Notes: a model not told the origin generated them from the sequence alone. Shown: positions 1-6,124, counted from the stretch's first letter. The stretch is 7,380 bases of DNA from Anaerotignum sp. (GCA_020024395.1 JAHHTV010000074.1:1-7380); one strand, 5' to 3'. Numbers and translations: made by a program.

Positions 1-126
1 CAAATATCGCTGTGTACCACTTGCCACATTATCTATAATGGAAAATTCCACTTCTGTACCATCTTCATCTGTCATGGTTACCACTTCAAATTCCAGTTCT
101 TCTGCTTCTTGAAATATATCACCCAT
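1..126 (-). CDS. DUF1292 (YrzB-like) protein, N-terminal part only
   Basis: This is the first 42 codons of a minus-strand gene that runs off the left edge of the window. The protein begins MGDIFQEAEELEFEVVTMTD and continues with an acidic stretch, then VEFSIIDN. That is the usual opening of DUF1292 proteins, small acidic proteins of unknown function (B. subtilis YrzB is one). The ATG at 126-124 follows a GGAG ribosome binding site about 11 bases upstream on the minus strand. It lies 34 bp behind ruvX, and the order ireB-ruvX-DUF1292 is a conserved Firmicutes arrangement, which strengthens the family call. It is probably the third gene of that operon. The missing C-terminus prevents any check of family length or later motifs. 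Confidence 0.82.
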   Translation of the reverse strand, partial: MGDIFQEAEELEFEVVTMTDEDGTEVEFSIIDNVASGTQRYL

Positions 127-160
127 AATTTTTTTTACTCCATTTCTCTATCTGCGGCAA

Positions 161-583
161 TCATTGTTTGCTATCCAAATAGCCCTGTAAAATATGCACT
201 GCCGCCATTTTATCAATCACGCTTTTTCTTTTATCATGGCTCAAATCTGCCATACGCAACGCACGTTCTGCCGCAATGGTGCTAAAACGCTCGTCCCATA
301 ACACCACAGGAATTTTCGGAAAACGACCTTTTATTTTTTGTTCAAATACTTTTGTTTTTTCACATCGTTCACCTTCTGAATTATCCAAATTTTTGGGATA
401 TCCTAGTACAATCGTATCCACCTGATATTGCTCTATCAATTCAGAAAAGCGTTTCATACATCTTTTGAATTCCTGTGGATTTTCTCTTTTTATAATTTCC
501 ACACCCTGTGCCGTCCAGCCCAAAGGGTCACTTATCGCCACACCAATGGTTTTATCTCCAAAATCTAAACCCAATATACGCAA
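161..583 (-). CDS. ruvX: RuvX/YqgF family nuclease (YrrK), RNase H-like fold
   Basis: A protein of 140 residues, the normal length for the YqgF/RuvX family. Visible landmarks are LGLDFGDKTIGVAISD at residues 4-19 with the first acidic residue D7, VLGYPKNLD at 59-67, WDERFSTIAAE at 96-106 with D97/E98, and DKMAAVHILQGYLD at 124-137 with D124. These match the RNase H-like acidic centre. Family members have been linked to Holliday junction resolution and to 16S rRNA 5'-end processing; which role applies here cannot be read from the sequence. The start codon is TTG at 583-581: it is preceded by AGAGG seven bases upstream, and translation from it begins exactly at the conserved N-terminus. The gene follows ireB by 15 bp, so the two are surely cotranscribed, with DUF1292 next. 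Confidence 0.94.
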   Translation of the reverse strand: MRILGLDFGDKTIGVAISDPLGWTAQGVEIIKRENPQEFKRCMKRFSELIEQYQVDTIVLGYPKNLDNSEGERCEKTKVFEQKIKGRFPKIPVVLWDERFSTIAAERALRMADLSHDKRKSVIDKMAAVHILQGYLDSKQ

Positions 584-598
584 TTTGTTTCCTCTTTC

Positions 599-862
599 TC
601 ATTCATTTCTTTGCAAATAATCTTTTACCAATTCTTCTAGCAATTCGTCCCGTTCCAATTTGCGTATCATTGCTCTTGCATTCAAATAACTTGTGATATA
701 GGTTGGGTCGCCTGAAAGAATATATCCGACAATTTGATTGACAGGATTATATCCTTTTTCTCGCAGTGCCGTGCTAACAGAAATCAATATGCGTTTTGCT
801 TCATTTTCTGGTTCGTTTTTATTTCTGCCAAAATACTGTGTTTCATTCAAATTGTTGTTCAT
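599..862 (-). CDS. ireB: IreB family regulatory phosphoprotein (DUF965, YrzL)
   Basis: A small cytoplasmic protein of 87 residues, the usual family size. The central block [20 protein letters not shown] (residues 35-54) and the following Tyr/Arg-rich helix ending [14 protein letters not shown] are diagnostic of the DUF965/IreB family. In Enterococcus, IreB is a substrate of the PASTA-type Ser/Thr kinase IreK, is phosphorylated on N-terminal threonines and affects cephalosporin resistance. Here the only threonine in the first 30 residues is T8 (in NETQYFG), so it is the obvious phosphosite candidate; that is inference. The ATG at 862-860 has GGAG 11 bases upstream. It is the first gene of ireB-ruvX-DUF1292. 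No kinase gene lies in the window. Confidence 0.95.
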   Translation of the reverse strand: MNNNLNETQYFGRNKNEPENEAKRILISVSTALREKGYNPVNQIVGYILSGDPTYITSYLNARAMIRKLERDELLEELVKDYLQRNE

Positions 863-919
863 GTTTTATCACTCTCCGTTTCACAGCCCTTTGCTGCGTG
901 CCGCCAATATTCTCTTTCC

Positions 920-948
920 ATCATAATATAAACATCAACGGATTGCAA
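920..948 (-). promoter_or_regulatory. Candidate promoter for ireB-ruvX-DUF1292
   Basis: On the minus strand a -35-like TTGCAA (948-943) is separated by 17 bp from a -10-like TATGAT (925-920), giving a predicted start about 50 bp ahead of the ireB ATG. Both hexamers are four or five of six matches to the sigma-A consensus. A 6-bp inverted repeat (936-941 with 949-954) surrounds the -35 hexamer. The gap to mtaB is otherwise empty, so an own promoter is plausible, although readthrough from mtaB is not excluded. Confidence 0.5.
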
Positions 949-954
949 CCGTTG
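936..954. repeat. Short inverted repeat over the ireB -35 region
   Basis: CAACGG (936-941) and CCGTTG (949-954) are perfect complements with a 7-base spacer. The repeat lies 32 bp behind the mtaB stop and directly over the candidate -35 of the ireB promoter. It could be an operator or a weak hairpin ending mtaB transcripts. On the minus strand it is followed by only a broken T-rich stretch (ATGTTTATATT), so a strong intrinsic terminator is unlikely. Confidence 0.4.
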
Positions 955-986
955 TTTGATTACATAAATATTACAAAATCTGTCAC

Positions 987-2285
987 TTATTCTGCTAAAA
1001 TGCCAAAAGCCATTTCGTCATCCATATCTGTTATTTTTGTTTGTGCGATAACATTTGACAAATCCTTTTCGCTTTTTGTATGCACTTTGATATAATTTGT
1101 GGTATGCCCTTCATACACATTTTCGCCCACAGCTCTTTCATATAACACAGGCATCACTTTTTGCATATGCGCTTGTATAAAAGCCTTTGCCATATTGTCA
1201 CTGACTGCAATCAAATCTTGACTGCGTGCCTGTTTGACGGCATTTTGTAGCTGGTCTTTGCGTTCTGCGGCAGGTGTGCCTTTTTTGGGGGAATAAGGGA
1301 ATACATGAATTTTAGAAAATTGTATTTCTTCTGCAAATGCTTTGCTTTGTGCATAATCTTGTTCTGTTTCACCAGGAAATCCCACTATCACATCTGTTGT
1401 CAATGCAACATCTGGCAGATATTTTCGCAATGTCTGTGCTGCTTTGCGATATTGTGTTGTATCATATTTACGATTCATTTCTTTTAATGTTTTGTCACAA
1501 CCGCTTTGTAACGACAAATGGAAATGGTCGCAAACTTTTGGCAATTTTGCCATTTCCTGTGCAAATGCCTCTGTCACCACATTTGGCTCTATGGAGCTAA
1601 AACGAATTCTTTCAATCCCCTCTACATCATGCACTTGCTTGATAATATCTATCAATGACACTGTTTTCAAATCTTTTCCATAACTTGCCACATGAATGCC
1701 TGTCAAAACCACTTCTTTGAAACCATTGTTTGCCAAACGTTTCACTTCTTCCACAACATCTTTGGGGTCACGGCTACGGATAGGGCCTCTTGCATAGGGA
1801 ATAATGCAATAAGAACAAAATTGACTGCAACCATCTTGTATTTTCAAATATGCCCTTGTACGATTGGACAATTTTTGTATAGACAAAGGTTCAAATGTGC
1901 GTTCATGCATAATATCTGTCACATAATTGCAAACACCCTGTTCTTCTTGGTATTGTTCTACTAATTCCACAATTTTGCTTTTATCTTTTGTCCCAATAAC
2001 CAAATTCACACCCATAATTTCTTCCAATTCTTTTGGTGCAGTCTGTGCATAACACCCAACCACAGCAACCACAGCATTTTCATTTTGTCGTTTGACTTTT
2101 CGGATAAGTTGGCGGGATTTTTTATCCCCAAAATTGGTGACTGTGCAAGTGTTGATGATATAAATATCCGCAGTATCTTCTACCGATACCACTTCATAGC
2201 CTTTTTCTGCAAACAATTCTGCAATGGCTTCACTTTCATATTGATTTACTTTACACCCTAAGGCATAACTTGCTATTTTTTTCAT
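987..2285 (-). CDS. mtaB: tRNA (t6A37) C2-methylthiotransferase MtaB
   Basis: A radical-SAM enzyme of 432 residues that converts N6-threonylcarbamoyladenosine at tRNA position 37 to its 2-methylthio form in tRNAs reading ANN codons. Domains in order: N-terminal methylthiotransferase domain (about 1-120) with three cluster cysteines C11, C47 and C78; radical-SAM domain with CxxxCxxC at C153, C157 and C160 followed by YARGPIRSR; later family motifs HLSLQSG (256-262) and DVIVGFPGET (298-307); and a C-terminal TRAM RNA-binding domain (about 377-432). The N-terminal form SYALGCKVNQYESE indicates MtaB (YqeV) rather than MiaB or RimO. The ATG follows GGAG at good spacing. The gene lies 22 bp after the HAD phosphatase gene, so it is probably the last gene of that transcript. 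All six cysteines are present. Confidence 0.96.
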   Translation of the reverse strand: MKKIASYALGCKVNQYESEAIAELFAEKGYEVVSVEDTADIYIINTCTVTNFGDKKSRQLIRKVKRQNENAVVAVVGCYAQTAPKELEEIMGVNLVIGTKDKSKIVELVEQYQEEQGVCNYVTDIMHERTFEPLSIQKLSNRTRAYLKIQDGCSQFCSYCIIPYARGPIRSRDPKDVVEEVKRLANNGFKEVVLTGIHVASYGKDLKTVSLIDIIKQVHDVEGIERIRFSSIEPNVVTEAFAQEMAKLPKVCDHFHLSLQSGCDKTLKEMNRKYDTTQYRKAAQTLRKYLPDVALTTDVIVGFPGETEQDYAQSKAFAEEIQFSKIHVFPYSPKKGTPAAERKDQLQNAVKQARSQDLIAVSDNMAKAFIQAHMQKVMPVLYERAVGENVYEGHTTNYIKVHTKSEKDLSNVIAQTKITDMDDEMAFGILAE

Positions 2286-2307
2286 AATACTCCTTCTATC
2301 TATGGCT

Positions 2308-3102
2308 TTACAACCCTGTATATTCTTTTATGACATCAACAACCGCACCTGTATTGTTGTTGCCTGCCACAAAACTTGCTTTTTGTTTGACGGCATCGGC
2401 AGCATTTTCCATTGCATAGCTATATTTTGCACAAGCAAACATTTCCACATCATTCCATTGGTCACCAAATACCAATGTTTCTTCTGGCAAAATGCCCCAC
2501 ATTTTTTGTAATGCCGCAACTGCACTGCCCTTATTGACACCTTGCAAACCCGTATCCAAACAATTTTCACCAGAAATCACCAACGTCATTTCCTCTGTCA
2601 AAAGTGGTTTCAATTTATCATAATATACTTTTGTAGGCATTTTATTGTTTATAATGAGCGATACCTTTGTCACATCTTTTGTCACATCATACAAAGATGG
2701 TACATATTCCATTTCATAATGAAATTTCGGGGAGGTCAAATGGTCATATACTGCTTTGCTTTCTGTATTGCCACAATATTTCGCACAAACCAAAGCATCT
2801 GCACCACCCACTTTTGCCACTGCATCCAAGCAATGTCTGATTTGTGCATGTGTCATGCCTTTATAATATAATTCTTCGGTATCATTTTGTACCACAAACG
2901 CCCCATTTTCTGCGATAATTGTCATTTCATGAATATGTTCTGCAAAATCATACCGCAAACTTGGGTACTGTCTACCGCTTGCCACAACAAATCGGATACC
3001 TTTTTGTTTTAATTTTGGCAACAAATCATAAATTCTTTCATCAATTTGTTTTTTATCATTCAATAATGTTCCGTCCATATCAGACACAATCAATTTTATC
3101 AT
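2308..3102 (-). CDS. Cof-type HAD-IIB family phosphatase
   Basis: A cytosolic hydrolase of 264 residues, typical for the Cof/YidA group, which removes phosphate from small sugar phosphates or cofactors such as FMN or PLP. All four HAD motifs are visible: motif I DMDGTLL with nucleophile D8 and D10, motif II VVASGRQ with S42, motif III lysine K191 in GVNKGSA, and motif IV GDQWNDVEMF with D214, N217 and D218 for Mg2+. The C2B-type cap lies between motifs II and III (about 80-190). Its ATG overlaps the stop of the preceding gene by four bases (ATGA, 3099-3102), suggesting translational coupling. Substrate cannot be predicted, because HAD-IIB members are promiscuous and the cap decides specificity. 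Confidence 0.93.
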   Translation of the reverse strand: MIKLIVSDMDGTLLNDKKQIDERIYDLLPKLKQKGIRFVVASGRQYPSLRYDFAEHIHEMTIIAENGAFVVQNDTEELYYKGMTHAQIRHCLDAVAKVGGADALVCAKYCGNTESKAVYDHLTSPKFHYEMEYVPSLYDVTKDVTKVSLIINNKMPTKVYYDKLKPLLTEEMTLVISGENCLDTGLQGVNKGSAVAALQKMWGILPEETLVFGDQWNDVEMFACAKYSYAMENAADAVKQKASFVAGNNNTGAVVDVIKEYTGL

Positions 3103-3671
3103 GTTTCACGCCTCTTTATACTACTATCGTTGATACGAAAAAATAAAGGAAGTATTTGCATGGCAGTATCGGCATCTTTTCCTGAAAGCCATATCAAATA
3201 TTGACGCAAAGCCTCCCATTTTTTGCTTTTTGGCACAACTTTTGCACAAATTTCTTCCATCTCGTTCAATTTTTCCATAATTTCTTCTTTTTCCAAAAAA
3301 GGCAGGTTTGACATACCAAGTGCAATACGCACCGATGTAAAATCTGCTTTGTGGTCAATTTCTTTTTCTTCTTTTTGGATATAATATTCCATCAAGCCTT
3401 CGTTTGTATAACCATTTTCCCGAAACGCTTGTAACCGTTCCACCAAACATAGTATATTGCGACGGTAAACTTCTGCCATTTCTTCCGAATTATCCCGATT
3501 TTGAATGACATATAGATATTGGTCAAAACCATCTATTTTATCTTCATAATGCTGCAACAGAGTTTGAAACAACGCCCCAAGCTGTTCCTTGTCTTGCGAA
3601 TAATTTTCCCAAATATCATAACATTGTTGCAAATCCGTTTCTATCATGGTTTGCATATCTTTTTCATCCAT
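3099..3671 (-). CDS. Unrecognised 190-residue helical protein coupled to a HAD phosphatase
   Basis: I do not recognise this family. The protein is acidic in its first two thirds and looks almost wholly alpha-helical. It has no signal peptide, membrane segment or Cys/His metal motif. Two regions can be distinguished: a Glu/Gln/Tyr-rich helical part (about 1-110) with an LLQHYEDKIDGFDQYLYV stretch, and a second part (about 115-185) with KKWEALRQYLIWLSGKDADT followed by ILPLFF. The latter looks like a small helical domain. The last residues (IKRRET) are basic. The ATG has GAAGGG about 10 bases upstream and a good promoter before that. The stop overlaps the HAD phosphatase start by ATGA. It is probably a real gene: it is long, opens the operon and has proper translation signals. 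A cytosolic partner or regulatory role is only a guess. Confidence 0.8.
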   Translation of the reverse strand: MDEKDMQTMIETDLQQCYDIWENYSQDKEQLGALFQTLLQHYEDKIDGFDQYLYVIQNRDNSEEMAEVYRRNILCLVERLQAFRENGYTNEGLMEYYIQKEEKEIDHKADFTSVRIALGMSNLPFLEKEEIMEKLNEMEEICAKVVPKSKKWEALRQYLIWLSGKDADTAMQILPLFFRINDSSIKRRET

Positions 3672-3715
3672 ACTGCCGCCGCCCTTCTTGTTCGGAAGTT
3701 TTTGTCACTATATGT

Positions 3716-3744
3716 AGTATAACAAAACCCCCTTGTGTTTGCAA
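3716..3744 (-). promoter_or_regulatory. Promoter for the 190-aa protein / HAD / mtaB unit
   Basis: On the minus strand, TTGCAA (3744-3739), 17 bp of spacer, then TATACT (3721-3716). The -10 matches sigma-A consensus at five of six positions. Predicted transcription starts about 35-40 bp ahead of the ATG at 3671. The same hexamer pair with the same spacing recurs on the plus strand at 5350-5378. Confidence 0.65.
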
Positions 3745-3786
3745 GCAGGGCAAAACAAAAACAAATTTTTGCACCAAATCACAAAA

Positions 3787-3817
3787 GGAGAATTTTTGAC
3801 TTTGCAAAAAATTCTCC
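3787..3817 (-). terminator. Intrinsic terminator behind the acidic-tail protein gene
   Basis: GGAGAATTTTT (3787-3797) pairs with AAAAATTCTCC (3807-3817), an 11-bp perfect stem with a 9-base loop. Read on the minus strand, G-T wobbles extend its base, and TTTTGTG follows. It lies 43 bp past the stop of the gene at 3860-4327. The plus-strand side also carries a T-rich run (3825-3830), so it might work both ways, but no plus-strand gene reads into it. The rest of the 188-bp gap holds the promoter at 3716-3744 and nothing else I can identify. Confidence 0.72.
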
Positions 3818-3859
3818 CCTGTTATTTTTTATGTACACATATTTACAAAATAGATGTTT

Positions 3860-4327
3860 TTATTCTTCTTCGTCTTCCTCATCATCATCAATGATAACCA
3901 CCATACCGCCCATACGTTCGTTCAATTCTTTTCTGGTGATTTTGATGATATTTGGCACAACACCATTGGGCTGTTCATCAATAAAATAAGGGCCTTCTTT
4001 GTCACAGTCGTTTTCATCCAACCAACCACTGAAAAATGAAATAATGGAACGCATAATTTCTACACTGTGTCCCCAATAATCCAAATCCAAGAATATCAAT
4101 CTTTTTTTATCGCCTGTTTTAGAAAATTTACGACTTTTGTAAGCCATTGTAAACAAACGTCTTTCTTCTCCTTTGTATGTGAAATATACTGCCATTTCAT
4201 TGCTTTCACCAAAACGGTTTTCATAACGGTTTACCTTTGCTTCTGGGTCAAAATAACGAGAAATAAAACGGTAAATCTGTTCCAATTCAATTTCTTTGGT
4301 AATATAGCCATGTGTTTTTGCTGTCAT
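3860..4327 (-). CDS. Unrecognised 155-residue protein with an acidic C-terminal tail
   Basis: I do not recognise this family. From the chosen start the protein is MTAKTHGYITKEIELEQIYR and onward, 155 residues, soluble, with no signal peptide. Visible features are an aromatic and charged middle (YFTYKGEERRLFTMAYKSRK, 48-67), a hydrophobic stretch LIFLDLDYWG (77-86), and a final run of Asp/Glu (IDDDEEDEEE, 146-155). An in-frame ATG at 4351 would add eight residues but lacks a ribosome binding site. The ATG at 4327 has AAAGGA 10 bases upstream, so I prefer it. The gene stands alone: it has its own near-consensus promoter and its own terminator. It could be a small cytosolic protein whose acidic tail contacts basic partners; that is speculation. 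Neighbours mtnN and the HAD operon give no functional clue. Confidence 0.8.
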   Translation of the reverse strand: MTAKTHGYITKEIELEQIYRFISRYFDPEAKVNRYENRFGESNEMAVYFTYKGEERRLFTMAYKSRKFSKTGDKKRLIFLDLDYWGHSVEIMRSIISFFSGWLDENDCDKEGPYFIDEQPNGVVPNIIKITRKELNERMGGMVVIIDDDEEDEEE

Positions 4328-4389
4328 TACAATTCCATCCTTTCCATTCATAAAAATTGTGTATACAAAATATCTTTTCCGTTTCTTGC

Positions 4390-4418
4390 ATTATACAAAA
4401 CCTCGTGTTTTCTGACAA
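4390..4418 (-). promoter_or_regulatory. Strong sigma-A-type promoter for the acidic-tail protein
   Basis: On the minus strand, TTGTCA (4418-4413; five of six), 17-bp spacer, then a perfect TATAAT (4395-4390). It is the best-matching promoter in the window. The predicted start lies about 55 bp before the ATG at 4327. This shows that the gene is expressed independently of mtnN. Confidence 0.75.
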
Positions 4419-4441
4419 TAGCCGACACAACGAAATACATC

Positions 4442-4527
4442 GTTTTTTCTGGCATGATTTTGGTTATTTTTTTTGATGTGCGTTGTTTTTTCTGGCATGA
4501 TTTTGGTTATTTTTTTTGATGTGCGTT
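4442..4527. repeat. Perfect 43-bp tandem duplication behind mtnN
   Basis: Positions 4442-4484 and 4485-4527 are identical over all 43 bases, two head-to-tail copies. Each copy holds a T6 run, the segment CTGGCATGATTTTGG, a T8 run and GATGTGCGTT (plus-strand reading). The right boundary reaches two bases into the mtnN stop codon (TAA, 4528-4526). The region is not part of any credible gene; on the minus strand it is the A-rich 3' untranslated part of mtnN. Recent slippage duplication is the simplest explanation. I see no convincing terminator for mtnN here. Confidence 0.93.
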
Positions 4528-5227
4528 ATTTGACATTTTCAATGATTTTTTGTGTCAAAAAACTACTTCTTTCTGCTGCCATGACACAAAATTCATCAAA
4601 AGACATACCTGCTTCTTCGTTTGCATCATCAGAAATAGCACGAATAATCACAAATGGAATATTGTTCAAATAACAAGTATGTGCAATTGCTGCCCCTTCC
4701 ATTTCTGCACAATCACCTTTGACATTGCGACGAATTTTTTCTTTTCCTTCTTTTGTGCTAATAAATTGGTCGCCACTTGCTACACGCCCAACCAATGTAC
4801 GATATTTATCCGCTTGCTCTGCGGCTGCATCTTCTGCCAATTTTATCAACATCTCATCTGCTTTGAAATAACTTTCCTGCATACGGGGTATCATACCCAC
4901 AGGGTCACCAAATGCAGTGGTATCCATATCATGCTGTACAGCATCCGCAGAAATCAAAATATCACCGATTTTCAAATCCGTAGACACTGCCCCTGCAACC
5001 CCTGTGTTAATCACATAATCTACGCCAAAATGGTCAATCATGGCTTGTGTGCATATTGCTGCATTGACTTTGCCAATACCGCTTTTTACCAACACCACTT
5101 GGTTTTTGCCATATTTTCCAACGCAATAAGAAAGACCGGCTACACTTTTTGTTGTCACAATTTCCAGTTTTTCTTTCAACGATGAAACTTCTTCCTCCAT
5201 TGCTCCAATCACGCCAATAATTGCCAT
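4526..5227 (-). CDS. mtnN: 5'-methylthioadenosine/S-adenosylhomocysteine nucleosidase
   Basis: This cytosolic enzyme hydrolyses the glycosidic bond of methylthioadenosine, S-adenosylhomocysteine and 5'-deoxyadenosine, releasing adenine; it recycles SAM by-products and feeds the LuxS branch where that exists. From ATG 5227 it has 233 residues, the family norm. Motifs: IGVIGAMEEEV at 4-14 with catalytic glutamate E13, SGIGKVNAA (49-57), INTGVAGA (73-80), SGDQF (151-155), EMEGAAIAHTCY (175-186) with M176/E177 for the ribose, and RAISDDA (196-202) with catalytic D200. A longer in-frame start at 5293 adds 22 residues, but it lies upstream of the -10 box and has no ribosome binding site, whereas 5227 has AGGAG eight bases upstream. 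By-products of radical-SAM enzymes such as the nearby MtaB are among its substrates. It appears monocistronic. Confidence 0.96.
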   Translation of the reverse strand: MAIIGVIGAMEEEVSSLKEKLEIVTTKSVAGLSYCVGKYGKNQVVLVKSGIGKVNAAICTQAMIDHFGVDYVINTGVAGAVSTDLKIGDILISADAVQHDMDTTAFGDPVGMIPRMQESYFKADEMLIKLAEDAAAEQADKYRTLVGRVASGDQFISTKEGKEKIRRNVKGDCAEMEGAAIAHTCYLNNIPFVIIRAISDDANEEAGMSFDEFCVMAAERSSFLTQKIIENVK

Positions 5228-5270
5228 GTTTATCACTCCTGACTTTGTTTCTTTTTGTTCATTTTGTTTT

Positions 5271-5300
5271 ATCATACCATAAACTTTGCCCATAATTCAA
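5271..5300 (-). promoter_or_regulatory. Extended -10 promoter for mtnN
   Basis: On the minus strand, TTGAAT (5300-5295), 18-bp spacer, and TATGAT (5276-5271) preceded by TGG, i.e. an extended -10 TGnTATGAT. It gives a leader of about 40 bases before the ATG at 5227, with no room for a riboswitch. Its position excludes the upstream in-frame ATG at 5293 as start. Confidence 0.6.
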
Positions 5301-5330
5301 GAACCATGCAAAAATACCAAATTGCTTTTT

Positions 5331-5345
5331 TGACAAAGCTTGTCA
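5331..5345. promoter_or_regulatory. Palindrome in the divergent mtnN / amidotransferase region
   Basis: TGACAA (5331-5336) and TTGTCA (5340-5345) form a perfect 6-bp inverted repeat around a 3-base centre. It lies 5 bp upstream of the plus-strand -35 (5350) and 30 bp upstream of the minus-strand -35. That is a suitable place for a dimeric regulator, but no regulator gene lies nearby, and a short palindrome in A/T-rich DNA can be chance. Confidence 0.35.
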
Positions 5346-5349
5346 TTTG

Positions 5350-5378
5350 TTGCAAAACCCAACCGCTTTTTGTATACT
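5350..5378 (+). promoter_or_regulatory. Promoter of the amidotransferase-mscS-DUF951 operon
   Basis: TTGCAA (5350-5355), 17-bp spacer, TATACT (5373-5378). Predicted initiation around 5385 leaves a leader of about 25 bases, including AAGGAG ten bases ahead of the ATG at 5411. No leader structure is evident. The hexamer pair is identical to that of the minus-strand promoter at 3716-3744. Confidence 0.65.
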
Positions 5379-5410
5379 ATAACAAAGCACAATAAAGGAG
5401 TGTTATTTTT

Positions 5411-6118
5411 ATGAAAAAACCATTGATTGGTATTACGCCTAATTACAACACAAATACCAAAGAATATCAAATTCACGAAGATTATGCCAATGCCGTTTTA
5501 CACGCAGGGGGTGTTCCTGTTTTACTTTTTCCTGAAACAGACTTTCCAGATTATGTGGACGGCATCATATTCAGCGGTGGTGGTGACATTGACCCATTGC
5601 TTTTTGGAGAAGAACCCATACTCCAAAATGGTGAAATTTCCCCAATACGTGATAACTATGAATTAGAACTTTGCAAACAAGCATTGCAAACAACATTACC
5701 TATACTTGGTATCTGCCGTGGTATGCAAATATTAAACATTGCCGCAGGCGGCAACATATACCAAGACATATTGGCACAAACAGGTTCTGTATTGAAACAT
5801 AGCCAAAAAGCCCCTCGTGCATATGGCACACACACCATATCTGTTGATACAAACAGCTTGTTATACCAATTATGGCAAGAAGCACATATCGTTGTCAATT
5901 CCGTGCACCACCAAGCAGTATCTCGATTGGGTGCAGGCTTTTTTATCGCTGCACAAAGCACAGACGGCTTAACAGAAGCTATACAGCAACGTGACAAAGA
6001 TTTTGTATTGGGCGTACAATGGCATCCAGAAGCCATGTCCACAATGGAACAAAATGCCATATTTGGACGACTGGTAGAGGCAGCCATATCCTATCGCACA
6101 TCAAGAAAGGATGGATAA
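5411..6118 (+). CDS. Peptidase C26 / PuuD-like class I glutamine amidotransferase hydrolase
   Basis: A cytosolic protein of 235 residues. It begins KKPLIGITPNYN, as gamma-glutamyl-gamma-aminobutyrate hydrolase family members do. The catalytic triad of the class I amidotransferase fold is visible: nucleophile C102 in LGICRGMQILN (99-109), and H205/E207 in GVQWHPEAMS (201-210). Also typical are IIFSGGGDIDP (52-62), NIAAGGNIYQD (109-119) and NSVHHQAV (163-170). Family members cleave gamma-glutamyl bonds, for example gamma-Glu-GABA in putrescine breakdown. No other putrescine gene lies nearby, so the exact substrate is unknown and I give no symbol. It is the first gene of a three-gene operon, with mscS beginning 6 bp after its stop. 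The start is supported by AAGGAG and by the conserved N-terminus. Confidence 0.93.
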   Translation: MKKPLIGITPNYNTNTKEYQIHEDYANAVLHAGGVPVLLFPETDFPDYVDGIIFSGGGDIDPLLFGEEPILQNGEISPIRDNYELELCKQALQTTLPILGICRGMQILNIAAGGNIYQDILAQTGSVLKHSQKAPRAYGTHTISVDTNSLLYQLWQEAHIVVNSVHHQAVSRLGAGFFIAAQSTDGLTEAIQQRDKDFVLGVQWHPEAMSTMEQNAIFGRLVEAAISYRTSRKDG

Positions 6119-6124
6119 AGCACC

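Noticed and set aside
4328..4351. An eight-residue N-terminal extension of the acidic-tail protein
   Set aside because: The ATG at 4351 follows an A/T-rich stretch with no Shine-Dalgarno motif, whereas the ATG at 4327 has AAAGGA at proper spacing.
4430..4448. Hairpin AACGA-N6-TCGTT plus a T run as a plus-strand terminator
   Set aside because: The stem has only five A/T-leaning pairs, and no plus-strand transcript is expected to reach it. In the minus direction, where mtnN is transcribed, the T run is absent.
4067..4519. A 150-codon plus-strand open frame running through the tandem duplication
   Set aside because: It lies antisense to the acidic-tail gene and its promoter, is rich in Phe/Cys/Ile as expected from reversed coding sequence, and lacks a ribosome binding site.
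4550..5185. A 211-codon plus-strand open frame
   Set aside because: It is wholly antisense to mtnN, whose catalytic motifs are intact; its Cys/Phe/His-rich composition marks it as a shadow.
5228..5270. A SAM- or purine-type riboswitch ahead of mtnN
   Set aside because: The predicted leader is only about 40 bases and lacks any aptamer-like conserved stem arrangement.
5228..5293. The 22-residue N-terminal extension of MtnN
   Set aside because: The upstream ATG lies before the extended -10 promoter, lacks a ribosome binding site and makes the protein longer than its family.
5656..6087. A 143-codon minus-strand open frame opposite the amidotransferase gene
   Set aside because: It is antisense to a gene with an intact catalytic triad, and it has no plausible start signals or recognisable motif.
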